Origin: Oscillospiraceae bacterium
Lineage (GTDB): Bacteria > Bacillota > Clostridia > Oscillospirales > Oscillospiraceae
NCBI GenBank assembly: GCA_017405545.1
Contig: JAFRAF010000239.1
Coordinates: forward strand, 1-16,637
DNA length: 16,637 nt
Direction: 5' to 3'
A model generated the notes under the pieces. The model searched no databases. It was not told the origin of the DNA and saw only the letters and a list, made by a program, of their open reading frames with translations. Of the stretch, positions 14,193 to 16,637 are shown one piece after another (positions within the stretch are counted from its first letter, which is position 1; each line of letters starts with the position of its first letter). The translations under genes and the position numbers were made by a program.

Positions 14193-15413
14193 TTAGAACT
14201 CGATGAGGTCATAGAAGACCAGAGTGCCGGACTCGGCGTCGAAGTTCTTGATGAAGGCCTGGTGACGGTCTGCGTCGCCGGTGTCGTTGAAGGCGATGTT
14301 GCCGGTTACGCCGTCATAGGTCACGCCGGGGAGAGCTTCCCAAACAGCGGCGGGATCGGTGCTGCCGGCGGCCTTGAGCGCCTCAAGAGCCACATAGTAG
14401 GCGTCGTAGCCGAGAACGGTGGTGGCAGCCAGCTCGTCGGTGCCGCCGTTGTTGGCCAGGTTGGTGGAGTCGCCGTTGATCCACTCGCGGATGCCGTCCT
14501 CGAACTCGGGGTTGCTTCCGTTGGCGTAGAAGGTGGAGCAGTAGACCTCGTTAGCGCCGTTAGCGGCTACGCAGGCGTCGGAGATAACACCGGAATCCCA
14601 GGTGTCGCCCGCTACGAGAGGAACAGTCAGACCCTGCGCGGCGGCCTGCTGGATGATCAGCTGTGCGTAACCGGTGGAGCAGGGAGCGAAGATGACCTCA
14701 GCGCCGGCGTTCTTGGCGTTGGTGAGGTAAGAGGTGAAGTCGGAGTTGCCCTCGGGGAACTGATCCTGGGTCACGGTCATGCCCAGATCCTCAGCCGCGG
14801 CCACGAAGTAGTTTACAAGGCCCTGGCCGTAGTCCTCACCCAGCATAGCCAGGCAGTAGACATTGTTGTAGCCCATGCTGTGTACCAGGTTGGCGTCGAT
14901 GGTGCCCTGGTCGGGATCGGTGAAGCAGATACGATAGTAAATCTCGTTGCCGTCGGTGACCAGCACGTTGGTGCAGGATACGCCGATGATGGGGATACCG
15001 GCAGCCTCAAAGGTGTCGGCAGCTGCCATGGACACGCCGGAGCCGTAGGAGCCCAGGCAGACGGAGCAGCCGGCGGAGATGAGCTTGTTGGCCGCGGAAA
15101 CAGCCTTGTCGTTAGCGGACTCGTTGTCAGCATAGACCAGCTCAACATTGTAGGTGGTGCCGCCGATGTCCACGGTGGGGGTCAGGGAGTTGGCATACTG
15201 CATGCCGAGAATCTCCTGCTTACCGCCGGAGCCGTTGTCACCGGACTGGGGCTCGTACACACCGATGTAAACGGTGTCGCCCGCGGGGGCGCCTGCAGAA
15301 TCGCCGCCCTCGGCAGTGTCGCCGCCGTTGTCGGCGGGAGCGGTGCCGCAGCCGCACAGGCCGAAGGCCATGAGCATCGCGAGCACGAGGATGAGTGCCA
15401 AGAATTTTTTCAC
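14193..15413 (-). CDS. livK: Extracellular solute-binding lipoprotein of a branched-chain amino acid-type ABC importer
   Basis: 406 residues. Captures ligand outside the membrane and delivers it to LivHM. The start is GTG at 15413 with AGGAGG 8 nt upstream. Residues 1-21 form a lipoprotein signal (MKKFLALILVLAMLMAFGLCG) with Cys22 as the probable lipidated residue, then a Gly/Asp/Ala-rich linker (23-46). The mature part is the periplasmic-binding fold type I: VYIGVYEPQSGDNGSGGKQEILGMQYA, VELVYADNESANDKAVSAANKLI, GSYGSGVSMAAADTFEAAGIPIIG, the DPDQG turn, and DFTSYLTNAKNAGAEVIFAPC. Ligand specificity (Leu/Ile/Val, amides, urea or other) cannot be read from sequence. It heads the livHMGF operon. 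Confidence 0.94.
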   Translation of the reverse strand: MKKFLALILVLAMLMAFGLCGCGTAPADNGGDTAEGGDSAGAPAGDTVYIGVYEPQSGDNGSGGKQEILGMQYANSLTPTVDIGGTTYNVELVYADNESANDKAVSAANKLISAGCSVCLGSYGSGVSMAAADTFEAAGIPIIGVSCTNVLVTDGNEIYYRICFTDPDQGTIDANLVHSMGYNNVYCLAMLGEDYGQGLVNYFVAAAEDLGMTVTQDQFPEGNSDFTSYLTNAKNAGAEVIFAPCSTGYAQLIIQQAAAQGLTVPLVAGDTWDSGVISDACVAANGANEVYCSTFYANGSNPEFEDGIREWINGDSTNLANNGGTDELAATTVLGYDAYYVALEALKAAGSTDPAAVWEALPGVTYDGVTGNIAFNDTGDADRHQAFIKNFDAESGTLVFYDLIEF

Positions 15414-15449
15414 GTGTTTTTCCTCCTAAATTTTTTTGCTTTACGCAAC

Positions 15450-15481
15450 GGTAAACCGCCCTCGGTAACAGGGGCTTTACC
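15450..15481 (-). other. Leader stem-loop of the importer operon mRNA
   Basis: GGTAAA (15450-15455) pairs with TTTACC (15476-15481) and GCCC (15458-15461) with GGGC (15472-15475), with a 2-nt bulge. On the minus strand it sits between the promoter and the ribosome site of the receptor gene and has no T-run after it. A regulatory role is only a possibility. Confidence 0.4.
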
Positions 15482-15503
15482 GACTGCATGAAAACTAAAA
15501 CAT

Positions 15504-15532
15504 ATTATACAACGCTTTAATGCATTATTCAA
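15504..15532 (-). promoter_or_regulatory. Sigma-A promoter of the importer operon
   Basis: On the minus strand TTGAAT (15532-15527), a 17-bp spacer, and consensus TATAAT (15509-15504). Transcription would start near 15497, giving a leader of about 84 nt to the GTG start of the receptor gene. Confidence 0.8.
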
Positions 15533-15801
15533 CAGTTAATTCCTAAATCGACCGTATATTTTTACTGTATTCTTTTATTTGCCTGCCTTAATTCCGCTGC
15601 GGCCGCCGCGCAGCGGGATGCGCGAGCTCTTATTTCGGCTCTTTTGCGCTGAATATTTTTCCTTTTCCCGCAAATCCTAACGCCGTAAGCACAGCCCCGG
15701 ATATCTGTATCCCGGGGCTGTATCCGGGGCCTCCATCCGCCGCTTATGGGCGGCCCCTCTCTGTGTTTTCATCAAAAGCGGCAGACAGGAGATACGCATA
15801 C
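15533..15801. other. Hairpin-rich intergenic region upstream of rubrerythrin
   Basis: No open frame of note. CCGCTGCG (15594-15601) pairs with CGCAGCGG (15609-15616). A longer stem of 13-14 bp with one bulged G joins 15691-15703 to 15708-15721 (ACAGCCCCGG / CCGGGGCTGT arms). A third fold uses CCGCC and GGGCGG near 15738-15752. None is followed by a T-run on either strand. I found no convincing sigma-A promoter for rubrerythrin here, so its promoter may be weak or of another type. Confidence 0.45.
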
Positions 15802-16422
15802 ATGATTTTATCCGAAAGCGCCACAGGCACAAACCTCATGCTGGCCTTCGCCGGAGAGAGTCAGGCCGGGACCCGCTACAGGCTGGCCGCTGCCGCCGCG
15901 AAGGCGGAAACGCTCCCCTGCATCGCGAAGGTATTTCAGTACACCGCCGGACAGGAGCTGGCCCACAGCGCCGTATTCCGGAACCGGCTCAAAGGCATAA
16001 AGGCCGACAGTCTGTCCGTCTGCGCCGACTTCCCCGCTGCGGACGGGGACGATGTGCAGGCTCTTTTGAACAGCGCCGCAAAATTCGAGACCGATGAGGC
16101 GGAGCTCATCTACCCCGCATTTGCGGACAAGGCCCGGCAGGAGGGCTTCAGTCAGATTGCGGACAGCTTCGCCGCCATAGCCGAAATCGAAAGAATACAC
16201 GCCCGCCGCTTTAAAATGCTGGCGGAGCTCATGGCAAAGGGGCAGCTCTTCTCCTCCCCCGAGGACACGGATTGGCTGTGTCTCAACTGCGGACACCTAT
16301 ATCACGGCGCCGCGGCCCCGGGAAGCTGTCCCGTCTGCGGGCACCCACAGGGCTTCTTTATCAGGGCCGACCTGTCCTTTGCCTTCCCCTTTGAGGGGAA
16401 AATGAGTCGAAGGGGCGGATGA
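15802..16422 (+). CDS. Rubrerythrin (diiron peroxidase with C-terminal rubredoxin domain)
   Basis: 206 residues. Known role: in anaerobes it reduces hydrogen peroxide to water using electrons from NADH through rubredoxin. The ferritin-like diiron domain (1-148) shows the expected ligands: Glu19 in GESQAGTRY, Glu52 and His55 in QELAH, Glu96 and Glu99 in FETDEAELIYP, and Glu130 and His133 in IERIHARRF. The C-terminal rubredoxin-like domain binds one iron through Cys160, Cys163, Cys176 and Cys179 (CLNCG and CPVCGH), with a 12-residue spacer between pairs. The tail (SFAFPFEGKMSRRGG) is slightly longer than usual. The start ATG 15802 has AGGAG 9-10 nt upstream; an in-frame ATG at 15763 lacks a site. 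It is divergent from the importer operon. Confidence 0.95.
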   Translation: MILSESATGTNLMLAFAGESQAGTRYRLAAAAAKAETLPCIAKVFQYTAGQELAHSAVFRNRLKGIKADSLSVCADFPAADGDDVQALLNSAAKFETDEAELIYPAFADKARQEGFSQIADSFAAIAEIERIHARRFKMLAELMAKGQLFSSPEDTDWLCLNCGHLYHGAAAPGSCPVCGHPQGFFIRADLSFAFPFEGKMSRRGG

Positions 16423-16637
16423 GGCGGAATTGCTTGCCGCAAGCATGTATCGTCATTCGGTGAATGGTATCAAGTCATTGCCAAGGACGGGGCCATGCGA
16501 TTAGCAACGGTAAAAAAGAACCTCAACGCTGTCGCAGATTTTCAGCTTCGATCCCTCCAGGGGCGCCATTTTCTCTGTTGAGAGAAAATAGCGGAAAAGA
16601 GCGAGAAAAGGGGGCCTGGCCCCCTTTTCAAACCCCC
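16423..16637. other. Intergenic tail with hairpins, probably repetitive
   Basis: No gene seen. TGCTTG-CCG-CAAGCA (16431-16445) follows the rubrerythrin stop but has no T-run. ATTTTCTCT-GTTG-AGAGAAAAT at about 16569-16590 is a 9-bp stem. GAAAAGGGGGCC-T-GGCCCCCTTTTC near 16605-16629 is a nearly perfect palindrome ending in TTTTC. The last hairpin and the trailing CCCCC resemble, in reverse orientation, the G-tract hairpin at 10198-10235, suggesting a shared repeat family. Confidence 0.5.

Noticed and set aside
14262-15491. 409-codon open frame on the plus strand opposite the receptor gene
   Set aside because: It mirrors the receptor coding sequence, has a Gly/Val/Ala-only composition, no recognisable motif and no ribosome site; a product of GC-rich antisense codon bias.
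15763-15801. Earlier in-frame ATG for rubrerythrin
   Set aside because: No ribosome site upstream, and the 13 extra residues are not like rubrerythrin; AGGAG before 15802 decides the start.

Overview
The window reads as a chromosomal segment of a GC-rich anaerobic Firmicute, most likely a gut-type clostridium of the Oscillospiraceae kind. The reasons are AGGAGG-type ribosome sites, sigma-A-like promoters in AT-rich gaps, Gram-positive housekeeping genes (GdpP, MltG, a TagA/WecG glycosyltransferase), a lipoprotein-type solute receptor, rubrerythrin, and a YedF selenium-associated protein. The lineage is an inference from gene content and style. All calls come from reading the sequence; no database search was run.

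Layout. 1-1892 (minus): 5' part of gdpP, a c-di-AMP phosphodiesterase, running off the left edge. 2163-3005 (plus): an exported protein with a copper-amine-oxidase-N-like domain, divergent from gdpP and ending at a strong terminator. 3213-5816 (minus): mltG followed by a FadR-type GntR regulator, apparently one transcript. 6001-6135 (plus): a 44-residue Cys/Gly-rich single-span membrane peptide with its own ribosome site and terminator. 6235-7568 (minus): a WecG/TagA glycosyltransferase followed by a DJ-1/PfpI protein. 7979-8572 (plus): yedF, behind an unusual 30-bp tandem repeat with embedded dyads that abuts its promoter. 8814-9119 (plus): a DUF6506-like protein. 9229-10089 (plus): a Cof-type HAD phosphatase. 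10090-10364: a hairpin-rich intergenic block with 22-bp inverted repeats at its ends. 10365-15413 (minus): a complete branched-chain amino acid (or related amide/urea) ABC importer operon in the order receptor, livH, livM, livG, livF. 15802-16422 (plus): rubrerythrin, divergent from the importer. 16423-16637: a hairpin-bearing, probably repetitive tail.

The importer operon is the largest unit. The receptor is followed by a stem-loop without a U-tract, then the two permeases and the two ATPases. The livM/livG and livG/livF junctions overlap by the same 8-nt arrangement (ATGAGTGA, ATGAGTAA), suggesting translational coupling. livG carries an in-frame amber codon at 11254-11256. The remaining 60 codons downstream are well conserved and end exactly at the livF overlap. 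The amber is therefore either a very recent nonsense mutation, a sequence error, or a recoded or suppressed codon. None of the 15 genes whose true end is visible uses TAG as its stop.

The items most worth follow-up are the livG amber codon, the repeat and dyad operator in front of yedF, the Cys/Gly-rich membrane peptide, and the 198-bp inverted-repeat block between the HAD gene and livF.
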